Shown: piece after piece, positions 33,723 to 41,588 of the stretch
How positions within the stretch are numbered: position 1 is the stretch's first letter
Layout of the letters: the number at the start of each line of letters is the position of its first letter
Assembly: GCA_003252385.1 (NCBI GenBank)
Contig: QKEH01000109.1
Location: 1 to 64,000, forward strand
Direction of reading: 5' to 3'
Origin: Bacteroidota bacterium
GTDB taxonomy: Bacteria > Bacteroidota > Bacteroidia > Bacteroidales > UBA10428
DNA length: 64,000 bases
Program-made: the position numbers and the translations under genes
Notes under the pieces: model-generated
What the model saw: only the letters and a program-made list of their open reading frames with translations
What the model was told of the DNA's origin: nothing
The model's database searches: none

Positions 33723-36110
33723 ATGAATCGACCGGAACGTCCAACGGAGTCCAATACCAATACCGACTTTCAAAGGTATGCCTTTCTGCTACTACGAAAC
33801 TGGTATTGGTTTGCCATTACCCTGTCACTGGCTATAGGAATTGCTAAAATGTTTAATGTACTGGCTCCGAGAACCTATCAGGTGAGCTGTCAGGTAGCGG
33901 TAGGCGAAAAGGAAGCCGGTGCCTCCAGTACCCATATGGTAGGAAGTATTGACTTCAACGAAACCAATCCCATCAACAAAGAAATTGGAGTGTTAAAATC
34001 GAAAAGCTTGGCCGAGCAGACCCTGGCGCAACTGAATTTTAATATTACCTATTACGAGCTGATACGGGGTGCTCTTATCAAACGACGCCGGTATAACGAG
34101 CAACCTTTTATCCTCACAAACGATTCACTGGATCGCTATGTTCCCAACGAAGAAATCTTCATTCGAATTCTGGATCCCCACACGGCTGAACTTCGTATCG
34201 AACACGAAACCGAAATCAAACGTCAGATTAAAATAAATGAGCGCTTTCAGGCTCCAGGGGTGAGTTTCCAGCTTGAAACAAATGGCGTGGACGATTTTAG
34301 CGGCTTTATCGGCAAAGAGTACCTGGCCTATTATCAAACCAACGAGGCCATTTTGAACGAATTTTGGCCCGAACTCAGTGTTCAGGTTAGCCCCACCAGC
34401 CAGAACATTTTAGTGCTTTCTTTAAGTGCCGAAAACATCAATCAACCGGCCGACTATCTTGCCAAGCTTTGTGAATTGTACGATAAAAAAGATTTGGAAC
34501 TCCGCAATCGCACGGCGTACAATACCATTTGTTATATCGATGGTCAGCTAAAAATCCTGAACGAGCAGTTGCTTCAGGCTGAGGACAGCCTGATTTCCTT
34601 TAAACGAAAGTACCGCATTTTCAATTCAGAAATCAGTACCAGTGTTTCCGAGGAATTTGTGAAACAGGAAGAGGAGATTAAAGAATATGCTCTGCAAGAA
34701 GCATCCCTGCTGGATATGGATGAGAAGTTAACCCACATTGCCCGGGGCGACAATATCATTTTACCCCTGCTGTTTGCTCTTACCGATTCGCGCCTGACAT
34801 CGGGTATTGAGCACATGAACCAACAGGTTATAGAACGTGAAATTCTGCTTCAAAATCAAAATCTGAAGAGCCCTTCGGTAATACGAATCAACCAGCAAAT
34901 TCAGGTGGAAGCTGAGGCATTACGTTCCTATATAGCGCAGGAACTGGATAACATGAACAAACGCGATGTACATTTAAAAGGGGAACTTTCGCGCATGGAA
35001 GCGAAACTGATTGACCTCCCCTCGGTGGAACGACGTCTGGCCAAGCTTACCCGCGACTTTGAGCTAACCGAGAACCTGTACAATATGTACCAGCAAAAGC
35101 GCATCGAAGCCAAACTGGCCGAAGCCTCTACGGTATCCAACATTCGCATGCTCGACCCCCCGGGGCGCGGCAGCACCCGGCTTATCAGCCCTAAGAAAAA
35201 ACAGAACCAGCAAACGGCACTCATTATCGGAATATTGCTACCCGGCGTTTTACTGGTAGTTTTCGAAATTCTGTCGAACCAGGTACGCTATATGCAGGAT
35301 GTAACCAACCAAATCAAACTGCCTGTGGTGGGCAAACTGGCGCACAGCCGTGCCAATAAGTACCTGCCCACACGCGAATATCCCTGGGCCGGAATTACCG
35401 AATCGTTCCGGACCCTACACGCTAAAATTAAGTACCTCATGATGGACGAGGATAAAAACGTCATCGCCATCACGTCCGGTTCATCGGGCGAAGGCAAAAC
35501 TTTTTGCGCCATGAACCTTTCGGTAGTACTTGCCGGTGCCGGCAAAAAAGTTCTGCTTATTGGCATGGATTTGCGCCGCCCCAGAATTCATGCAGTTTTT
35601 GAGACCGGTAACGACGAAGGGCTTACCACCTACCTGATAGGCAATAATTCGAAGGAAGAAATCATACGCGAAACCGGAATTAAAAACCTGTTTCTGATGA
35701 ACTCCGGCCCCATTCCTCCCAACCCGGTTGAACTCATCGAACACCAGAGAATGACGGATCTGATCGCCGATTGCCGTACAAAATACGATTACATCATCAT
35801 CGATTCGCCTCCTATCGGACTGGTGGCCGATGCCTTGCATATCAATAAATTTATTGACGTGTACCTGTTTGTTATTCGAATGGATTATACCAAGAAGAAA
35901 ATCAACACCCTCCTCAAAGAACTGCATGAGTCCCGGTCGCTGAACCACCTCAGCCTGGTTTTTAACGACATAAAACAAGATGTTCGATACGGTTATGGCT
36001 ACGGTTATGGCTACGGCTATGGCTATGGCTACTATTCCAGCTACTATCAGAAAGAAGAACGTCCCCGGAAATACAAACTCTTAAAGCGCCTACTTCGGAA
36101 AATACCATGA
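33723..36110 (+). CDS. Capsule co-polymerase with BY-kinase domain (Wzc-like)
   Basis: A 795-residue protein with the PCP-2a layout. An N-terminal membrane helix (about 25-45) and a Wzz-like domain come first, then a long coiled coil (about 270-460), a GNVR-type segment, a second membrane helix (about 498-518) and a cytoplasmic tyrosine kinase. Kinase motifs are Walker A SGSSGEGKT (about 584-592), Walker A' LLIGMDLRRP and Walker B YIIIDSPP. The C-terminal tail has a Gly-Tyr repeat plus further Tyr residues, the autophosphorylation cluster. By family it controls polymer length and export through cycles of phosphorylation. The stop overlaps the lipoprotein start (ATGA). It is divergent from upxY. 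Confidence 0.93.
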   Translation: MNRPERPTESNTNTDFQRYAFLLLRNWYWFAITLSLAIGIAKMFNVLAPRTYQVSCQVAVGEKEAGASSTHMVGSIDFNETNPINKEIGVLKSKSLAEQTLAQLNFNITYYELIRGALIKRRRYNEQPFILTNDSLDRYVPNEEIFIRILDPHTAELRIEHETEIKRQIKINERFQAPGVSFQLETNGVDDFSGFIGKEYLAYYQTNEAILNEFWPELSVQVSPTSQNILVLSLSAENINQPADYLAKLCELYDKKDLELRNRTAYNTICYIDGQLKILNEQLLQAEDSLISFKRKYRIFNSEISTSVSEEFVKQEEEIKEYALQEASLLDMDEKLTHIARGDNIILPLLFALTDSRLTSGIEHMNQQVIEREILLQNQNLKSPSVIRINQQIQVEAEALRSYIAQELDNMNKRDVHLKGELSRMEAKLIDLPSVERRLAKLTRDFELTENLYNMYQQKRIEAKLAEASTVSNIRMLDPPGRGSTRLISPKKKQNQQTALIIGILLPGVLLVVFEILSNQVRYMQDVTNQIKLPVVGKLAHSRANKYLPTREYPWAGITESFRTLHAKIKYLMMDEDKNVIAITSGSSGEGKTFCAMNLSVVLAGAGKKVLLIGMDLRRPRIHAVFETGNDEGLTTYLIGNNSKEEIIRETGIKNLFLMNSGPIPPNPVELIEHQRMTDLIADCRTKYDYIIIDSPPIGLVADALHINKFIDVYLFVIRMDYTKKKINTLLKELHESRSLNHLSLVFNDIKQDVRYGYGYGYGYGYGYGYYSSYYQKEERPRKYKLLKRLLRKIP

Positions 36111-36880
36111 GAACATTTACCTACCTGATTGCGATTATCCTCCTTTCTTCCTGTAATCCGTCCCGTTACATCTACATGAACGATAACGATGCCACCCTGC
36201 AGGATACCGTGGTTTACCACACCATAAAACCCGAATACTACTTACAGCCAGGGGATGTGCTCTATGTGTCCATTCACAGTACCCTTTCCGAAACCGAAGG
36301 CATGTTTCATTTCCCCGGTCAGGAGAGCGTGGCAAGCGGAGGAAGCCAGAGTGGCCAAATGTATTTAAACCAGTCGGTTATTGACGACGAAGGTTACATA
36401 CGCATGCCCGTATTGGGTAAAATTTATGTGGCCGGTTCCACCGTAGAACAAATTGAGAAAGTGGTAGAAGCGGAGTCCCGAAAATATGTGGAGGATGCCC
36501 TGGCCCGGGTGAAGCTGGTCAGCTACGAAATCACCTTTATGGGCGAATTTGGAATCACCGGCAAGCTCAACTTCTATAAAGACCGGATCCATATTCTCGA
36601 TGCCATTGCCCAGGCGGGTGAAGTAACCTACTATGGCAACCGCCGGAACGTACGCCTGCTTCGCCAAACGCCGGATGGTTTTATCTCGTATCGAATCGAT
36701 CTGACCGACAAGGATCTCCTCAGCAGCGATAAATTTTACCTGCAACCCAACGACATATTGTATGCCGAACCGCTTCCCCGTCAGATTTTCCAGGTTAAGA
36801 TTTCCGACTTTACGTTCATTATGGCTACCGTTTCATCAACTATTGGTTTTATTGCCCTAATTGTCAGTTTGAACAAATAG
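36107..36880 (+). CDS. Polysaccharide export lipoprotein (Wza/OPX family)
   Basis: A 257-residue lipoprotein: signal peptide with lipobox LSSC (Cys16), an export domain with YYLQPGDVLYVSI and GYIRMPVLGKIYVAGSTVEQIE, an SLBB domain with FMGEFGITGKLNFYK, and a final hydrophobic helix (about 232-254). It is shorter than E. coli Wza and matches the Bacteroidetes type with a C-terminal membrane helix. It probably forms the periplasmic/outer-membrane export conduit with the Wzc-like protein. It is translationally coupled to wzc and lies 27 bp before cysC. Confidence 0.92.
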   Translation: MRTFTYLIAIILLSSCNPSRYIYMNDNDATLQDTVVYHTIKPEYYLQPGDVLYVSIHSTLSETEGMFHFPGQESVASGGSQSGQMYLNQSVIDDEGYIRMPVLGKIYVAGSTVEQIEKVVEAESRKYVEDALARVKLVSYEITFMGEFGITGKLNFYKDRIHILDAIAQAGEVTYYGNRRNVRLLRQTPDGFISYRIDLTDKDLLSSDKFYLQPNDILYAEPLPRQIFQVKISDFTFIMATVSSTIGFIALIVSLNK

Positions 36881-36907
36881 TCTTAGTTTTAGCCAAAAAT
36901 TAGTTAC

Positions 36908-37510
36908 ATGCCAACCAATATTTTTCCTGACCGGGACAAGTTCTTGGAGCGCCCGGCCAAAGAAGCATTGCTCAAACAGAAAGGACTGGTAATCTGGTTT
37001 ACCGGTCTGTCGGCTTCGGGGAAGAGCACCCTGGCCTTTGCCCTGGAACGTAAATTGTATTCCGAGGGCTTTCTAACCCAGGTACTCGATGGCGATAAAA
37101 TACGGAACGGGCTTAATAACAATCTGGGGTTTACGGCAGACGATCGAAACGAAAATATACGACGTATCGCCGAAGTGGGACGGCTCTTCAGCGACTGTGG
37201 CGTGGTTGCTCTTTCTGCCTTTATCAGTCCAACGCAAGCCATACGACGCATGGCCCGGAGCATTATTGGAGAGGCTAATTTCTTTGAAATTTTCGTAAGC
37301 ACCCCACTTTCCATCTGTGAGGAGCGCGACCCCAAAGGACTCTATAAAAAAGCCCGACAGGGAGTCATACAAAACTTTACCGGTATTTCAGCCCCCTACG
37401 AAGCCCCACAGAATGCCAGCCTGGTAGTTGACACCACCCAGTATACTGTGGAAGAAGCCACCCAAAAAATTTATACTGCTGTAATAAAAAAAATCCGAGC
37501 TTCGGAATAA
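36908..37510 (+). CDS. cysC: Adenylylsulfate kinase
   Basis: A 200-residue APS kinase: P-loop GLSASGKST (residues 33-41), LDGDKIRNGLNNNLGFTADDRNENIRRIAEV and VVALSAFISP, which holds the phosphoserine region, then VSTPLSICEERDPKGLYKKA. It converts APS to PAPS, the sulfate donor for sulfotransferases. No ATP sulfurylase (cysD/cysN) gene is adjacent. Its place directly after the wzc and wza genes suggests a dedicated function in sulfating the exported glycan, consistent with the sulfotransferase at 28294-29091. Assimilatory use remains possible. Confidence 0.93.
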   Translation: MPTNIFPDRDKFLERPAKEALLKQKGLVIWFTGLSASGKSTLAFALERKLYSEGFLTQVLDGDKIRNGLNNNLGFTADDRNENIRRIAEVGRLFSDCGVVALSAFISPTQAIRRMARSIIGEANFFEIFVSTPLSICEERDPKGLYKKARQGVIQNFTGISAPYEAPQNASLVVDTTQYTVEEATQKIYTAVIKKIRASE

Positions 37511-37600
37511 GGATTTTTGGTACGTAGTATTAAAAGGATACTTCCGAAGTAAGAGTTAACCCGTTTGCCTGAAAACAGAGTTTGCAGAAGACAAGGTCGA

Positions 37601-38389
37601 TCAAAGGTTCTTTCTAACAAAGAAATGTTTCTTAACGCTGTTTTTCAAATTTTGAAGTACCAATTCGCGCAACCAGGGCAGGTAGTCATCATCCCAACGC
37701 TGCGGATGAAAATTAAGCATTAAGTGGTTGGGCAACTGTGGAAGGTGGTCTATGATATCTTGTGTGGTAGTAAAAGTGAACTCGAAAGGGCTCTTCACCT
37801 TATCGCGAACACTGATAGTTTGGTTGTTCCAGGTTCGACCGGTATCGGTCAGGTACAATAACTGACTGTAATCGATATCGAAATACGGTTCGCCAATGAT
37901 GCCAAATTGCCTATAATCGTAATGCTGCCAAATATCCCGGTTATCGTATCTCGACAACGGACTGCCATGCATGCATATAGTGGTAATCGGATAGTGCTTC
38001 CGTAACTCATCGAGGTGCTTCTGAAACATCGCAATGGCTCGTTCCATATCGCCTTTGGCAAGGGTTAAATCCTCGTAATGGTAGCCAATTTCGTGTCCCA
38101 GGTTGCTGATCAGGTCTACAATAACCGGGTCGAAACTCTTGGGCAAAATGCGGAAATAGTACGTGGTTTTTACATCAAAAGCCTGCTCGATATAGGCAAA
38201 GTGCAGCGAATTTTTTTTCCGGGTATCCACATCGTGCCGGATAATTACAGACTTGGCAGCAGGTTGAACCAGATAATCATGAAAAGACTGAAACGTATAG
38301 CCTTGTTTAAGTAATGCTATTAGTAGTTCTCGGTATTTCTTAGTAGTAAAATCTCTCATGACTGATGTCACCGGCTGCTTCCAATACAT
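37601..38389 (-). CDS. Polysaccharide deacetylase-like protein
   Basis: A 262-residue protein of the NodB-like superfamily: SVIIRHDVDTRKKNSL (a DVD motif near residues 55-57), GHEIGYHYEDL (the second motif, H-x-x-E-x-G-x-H style) and NFHPQRW near the C terminus. It has no signal peptide. An alternative ATG at 38359 would remove ten residues. The gene is convergent with cysC and oriented like the Wzi-like gene 114 bp upstream. It resembles deacetylase-like proteins common in O-antigen and capsule clusters whose substrates are undefined. Confidence 0.75.
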   Translation of the reverse strand: MYWKQPVTSVMRDFTTKKYRELLIALLKQGYTFQSFHDYLVQPAAKSVIIRHDVDTRKKNSLHFAYIEQAFDVKTTYYFRILPKSFDPVIVDLISNLGHEIGYHYEDLTLAKGDMERAIAMFQKHLDELRKHYPITTICMHGSPLSRYDNRDIWQHYDYRQFGIIGEPYFDIDYSQLLYLTDTGRTWNNQTISVRDKVKSPFEFTFTTTQDIIDHLPQLPNHLMLNFHPQRWDDDYLPWLRELVLQNLKNSVKKHFFVRKNL

Positions 38390-38503
38390 GGTAAGTTACG
38401 CAGTTTGCAAATAGTAACCTGCAAAACTAGAAAATAATTCCATTTTCTGCGCTCCCAGTAGGAGTAGATCCTGAACATGACCGAAGTGCAGCAGGTAACC
38501 GAA

Positions 38504-40108
38504 TCAGAATCCGTAATTCGCCCCTATAGATACGCTATGGTTGGTGCCCCAATAGTAAGGAGCGGTATATTTCCGGTAGTTCCCCCGTACGTGCTGGTAT
38601 TCGTATTCAGCCGAAACAAAAACGTCGTGCACCACCTGATAACGAGCTTTAACTCCCGACCGGTTTTGTTCCCAGTCTACCGGTTTAAGCAAGAGTTCCA
38701 CCACATCATTCCGGTCGGTTCCCAATTCCTCATGATCGGACCCGTGCTTCGCCTGCGAATAGTAGACCTTCACATCAAGACCCCGCAGGGGCTTGCATCC
38801 CAATTCGATGTAGTAACCCCGCGAATTATCCTGCAAATAATGTCCCAGGTTATAAAAATTGGACTCGTAGCTGGTAGTGGGCATATTGTGTTTGTATACC
38901 AGGGGATAGCTCTGAAAAAATTCAAACGTCAGAAACGTATTGGGAACCAGGTCGGAAACCTGAAAACCGGAATTTATACTGTAATAATCCAAATGTCCGT
39001 TTTTTTTGAGTCGGGTAATGGAAATATCATCAAAAAATAAAGTGGTATACAAATGGGTGTGCCGGATTTGCCGGGAACTGAAATCGAGAAAGAATTGGGA
39101 ATTTTGCCCCAGCGTATTCGATGAAGCGTTGATTAATGTATGATCGACTGACTTATACAGCATAAAAGGGATCAGGTAGGCCGGATGTGCATCCATGTCG
39201 CTGTACACAATGGAATTACCCACAGAGGCATAGAATTTTTTGAATGGTTTAAAGGTAAAGAGGTTGGCCGCGATAAACTTTTTCCGGTACACTTCACGGG
39301 TATCGGTACCATAGCTGTTGGTATAGCCGTAAGAACGCACACTGTCAACAATGCCTGATACCAGCCAACCGTGTATGTAATTAAATTCGAACCAACGGGC
39401 AGGTTTCATGACCAGTTTCAGTTGGGTAATCGAAGGGGCTTTGCCTGAAATGATGGATGGATAGTGGTAGTAATTACCCCATTCCAGGTGATCCTTCACC
39501 AGGCCAAGGCTTCCCCATTTCCAGGCGTAGGTAATACCGCCCCGCATTTCGCTGAAATCCTGTCCCGTTTTATACACCACCCCGGGCCTTTCGCTCAGGT
39601 CGTTGGTATCCACCAAAATCTTGTCCTCATGGTTGTCGCGCAAACTGGCGTAAATGCCTACATGTTTACCCACATAGGCAAACACTTCGGCTCCATTCCA
39701 GTAATGTAAATTCCGGCCATGAGCATTGTCCCAAATCTGAACTCCCCCAATGCCATTCAAAGAGAAAGTAAATAGCGAATCCTTATAGTAAAATACATCG
39801 AAACGTTTATCGAACTTTTTGTCGGGATGTATTTCTTTACCATAATCCTTTAGGTAGAAGGAAAGTTCTTTTTGTTGCCTTTGGTTCAGGTTGCTGCTTT
39901 GCTTTTCAACCTGTAGGAGCTTCTCCGCAATCAGGCTCCTGGAATAGGGCTTAACCACCGAATTTAAGTCAATGATTCCTTCGTTGGCCATCTCGTCCAG
40001 AAAGGCATAGATACTTTGTGAACTGATGTGTTGATAAACCTCCTGGGCTGAACAGAGTCTGCCCGCCCCCCCAATTAAAAGAAGAAAAAGTAAAAAACGT
40101 GATCGCAT
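38504..40108 (-). CDS. Wzi-like capsule assembly outer-membrane protein
   Basis: A 534-residue protein with a signal peptide (residues 1-21, ending CSA), an alpha-helical N-terminal part with IIDLNSVVKPYSRSLIAEKLLQ, and then a long beta-barrel-like region with alternating aromatic residues. It ends in Phe preceded by a NYGF strand, an outer-membrane protein signature. This is the Capsule_assemb_Wzi layout; Wzi in E. coli binds capsule at the cell surface. A G7 run lies in the signal peptide codons. The gene is 90 bp downstream of cheB and may be cotranscribed with the signalling genes. Confidence 0.82.
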   Translation of the reverse strand: MRSRFLLFLLLIGGAGRLCSAQEVYQHISSQSIYAFLDEMANEGIIDLNSVVKPYSRSLIAEKLLQVEKQSSNLNQRQQKELSFYLKDYGKEIHPDKKFDKRFDVFYYKDSLFTFSLNGIGGVQIWDNAHGRNLHYWNGAEVFAYVGKHVGIYASLRDNHEDKILVDTNDLSERPGVVYKTGQDFSEMRGGITYAWKWGSLGLVKDHLEWGNYYHYPSIISGKAPSITQLKLVMKPARWFEFNYIHGWLVSGIVDSVRSYGYTNSYGTDTREVYRKKFIAANLFTFKPFKKFYASVGNSIVYSDMDAHPAYLIPFMLYKSVDHTLINASSNTLGQNSQFFLDFSSRQIRHTHLYTTLFFDDISITRLKKNGHLDYYSINSGFQVSDLVPNTFLTFEFFQSYPLVYKHNMPTTSYESNFYNLGHYLQDNSRGYYIELGCKPLRGLDVKVYYSQAKHGSDHEELGTDRNDVVELLLKPVDWEQNRSGVKARYQVVHDVFVSAEYEYQHVRGNYRKYTAPYYWGTNHSVSIGANYGF

Positions 40109-40135
40109 AGCACCTGGTGTGTCCCATAAATATAG

Positions 40136-40195
40136 TATTGTTTTCGGGAAGTTTAACCTGACTGCCCATTGAAAACAAATTCGGTTAAAACAATA
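40136..40195. repeat. Inverted repeat between cheB-like and wzi-like genes
   Basis: TATTGTTTT (40136-40144) and AAAACAATA (40187-40195) are a perfect 9-bp inverted repeat; pairing can extend by AACC/GGTT if a short bulge is allowed. It sits in the 90 bp gap just upstream of the wzi-like start. It could be a transcript-end structure for cheB or a regulatory hairpin for wzi. No U-tract follows. Confidence 0.35.
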
Positions 40196-40198
40196 TCC

Positions 40199-40768
40199 TT
40201 AAAATTGGTCAAACTTCATACAGCCAATCATCTCGGCAATCTCTTTGAGACTGGCTACGGCACTGGGTCGGAAAAGACGTAATGCCGATTCGGGCATTTC
40301 TGCCATGTAGGCGGTTTTCGGATCCTGAACAATCGTTTTCCCTCCCAGTTCGTGGATCCGTAGCAGCCCTTTACTGCCATCGCTGTTGGATCCGGTTAAG
40401 AGAATGCCCAGCAGGTTTTGCTGATAAACCTCTGCCGCCGTTTCAAAAAGTACATCGATGGACGGGCGGCAATAATTGACCTTATCATCGCTACTCAGTG
40501 TTAAGGTTAAATCGGACTCGATGAGTAAATGGTAGTTGGGAGGCGCAAAATAGATGGTGCCGGGTACAATTACTTCGGTACTACAGGCTTCCTTAACCCG
40601 GGAGTGAGAGAAGCTGCGCAGCATTTTCACGTAAAACGAATCGGAATCGGCAGCAATATGCTGCACAACGAATACCGGTAACGAATTCTCCCTGGGGAAA
40701 TGAGGCAGGAGGTATTCCAGCGCTTCCAGTCCCCCCGCCGAAGCACCTATGACAATGGCATTAATCAT
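40199..40768 (-). CDS. CheB-type methylesterase lacking a receiver domain
   Basis: A 189-residue protein made only of the CheB catalytic domain: nucleophile motif IGASAGG with Ser10, FVVQHIAADSDSF with the catalytic His, and GSNSDGSKGLL with the catalytic Asp. The usual N-terminal receiver domain is absent, so control must come from elsewhere, perhaps from the hybrid kinases of the same operon. It overlaps the CheR gene by 8 bp. No chemoreceptor, CheA or CheW gene is nearby. It probably demethylates or deamidates a signalling protein outside chemotaxis. Confidence 0.9.
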   Translation of the reverse strand: MINAIVIGASAGGLEALEYLLPHFPRENSLPVFVVQHIAADSDSFYVKMLRSFSHSRVKEACSTEVIVPGTIYFAPPNYHLLIESDLTLTLSSDDKVNYCRPSIDVLFETAAEVYQQNLLGILLTGSNSDGSKGLLRIHELGGKTIVQDPKTAYMAEMPESALRLFRPSAVASLKEIAEMIGCMKFDQF

Positions 40769-41588
40769 AAAGTTTTTTGAAAATATTCAGTTTGTGTAAC
40801 TGCTGAAATTTATCGGTGTATTCCGAAAACATAAGCGTTTCCTTGGTTCCCAAACACAAAATCCCTCCCGGTAAGAGGCTGTTGTAGAACAGCCGGATCA
40901 CTTTATTCTGTAGCTCGCGGTTAAAATAAATCAATACATTCCGGCAAACAATCATGTTCATTTCCCCAAAAATGCCATCGGTAACCAAATTATGATCAGA
41001 AAACACAATATTACGCCGCAACTCCTTATGGATCAGTGCTGAATCATACTTAACCATTAAATAATCGGACAAGGATTCGTTCCCTCCCGCCTTCTGATAA
41101 TTGGCCGAAAAAAGCTTCATCCTATCGGCAGGGTAAATTCCCTCGCGGGCAATATCCAGAACAATTTGATTGAAATCGGTAGCATACAGCAAACTCTTGT
41201 CCAGCATGCTCTCCTCCTTCAGAAGAATGGCCATGGAATACACCTCCTCACCGGTGGCGCAACCGGCATGCCATATTTTCAGAAAAGGATAGGTTTGCAA
41301 ATAGGGGATCACCTGTTCCCGAACAGCCAGAAAAAAATGTGGATCCCGAAACATTTCGGTAACGTTAAGCGACAGGTCGACCAGTACATCGTGAAAAAAC
41401 TCCTCATCGGTCAGGAGGCGATGCTGGAATTCGCCTAAATCTCGTATACCCTTCTTCTTCTGATGATTAATAATCCGGCGTTTCACATGCACCCGCGAAT
41501 AATCGCGAAAATCGTGACCGTAACGGGTGTACATAGCCTCCAGGATTAAGGCAACCTCAATATTTTCAATTTCAGGGAAGTTGGTCAT
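40761..41588 (-). CDS. CheR-type protein glutamate methyltransferase
   Basis: A 275-residue CheR: N-terminal helical domain with YGHDFRDYSRVHVKRRI, then NVTEMFRDPHFF, the SAM site WHAGCATGEEVYSMAILL and ILCLGTKETL. CheR adds methyl groups to Glu side chains of chemoreceptors; here there is no receptor in the operon. It overlaps the REC-HK-REC gene by 17 bp and cheB by 8 bp. I see no TPR extension. The target may be the helical linker of the large kinase at 43217-47170, which is only an inference. Confidence 0.9.
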   Translation of the reverse strand: MTNFPEIENIEVALILEAMYTRYGHDFRDYSRVHVKRRIINHQKKKGIRDLGEFQHRLLTDEEFFHDVLVDLSLNVTEMFRDPHFFLAVREQVIPYLQTYPFLKIWHAGCATGEEVYSMAILLKEESMLDKSLLYATDFNQIVLDIAREGIYPADRMKLFSANYQKAGGNESLSDYLMVKYDSALIHKELRRNIVFSDHNLVTDGIFGEMNMIVCRNVLIYFNRELQNKVIRLFYNSLLPGGILCLGTKETLMFSEYTDKFQQLHKLNIFKKLYD

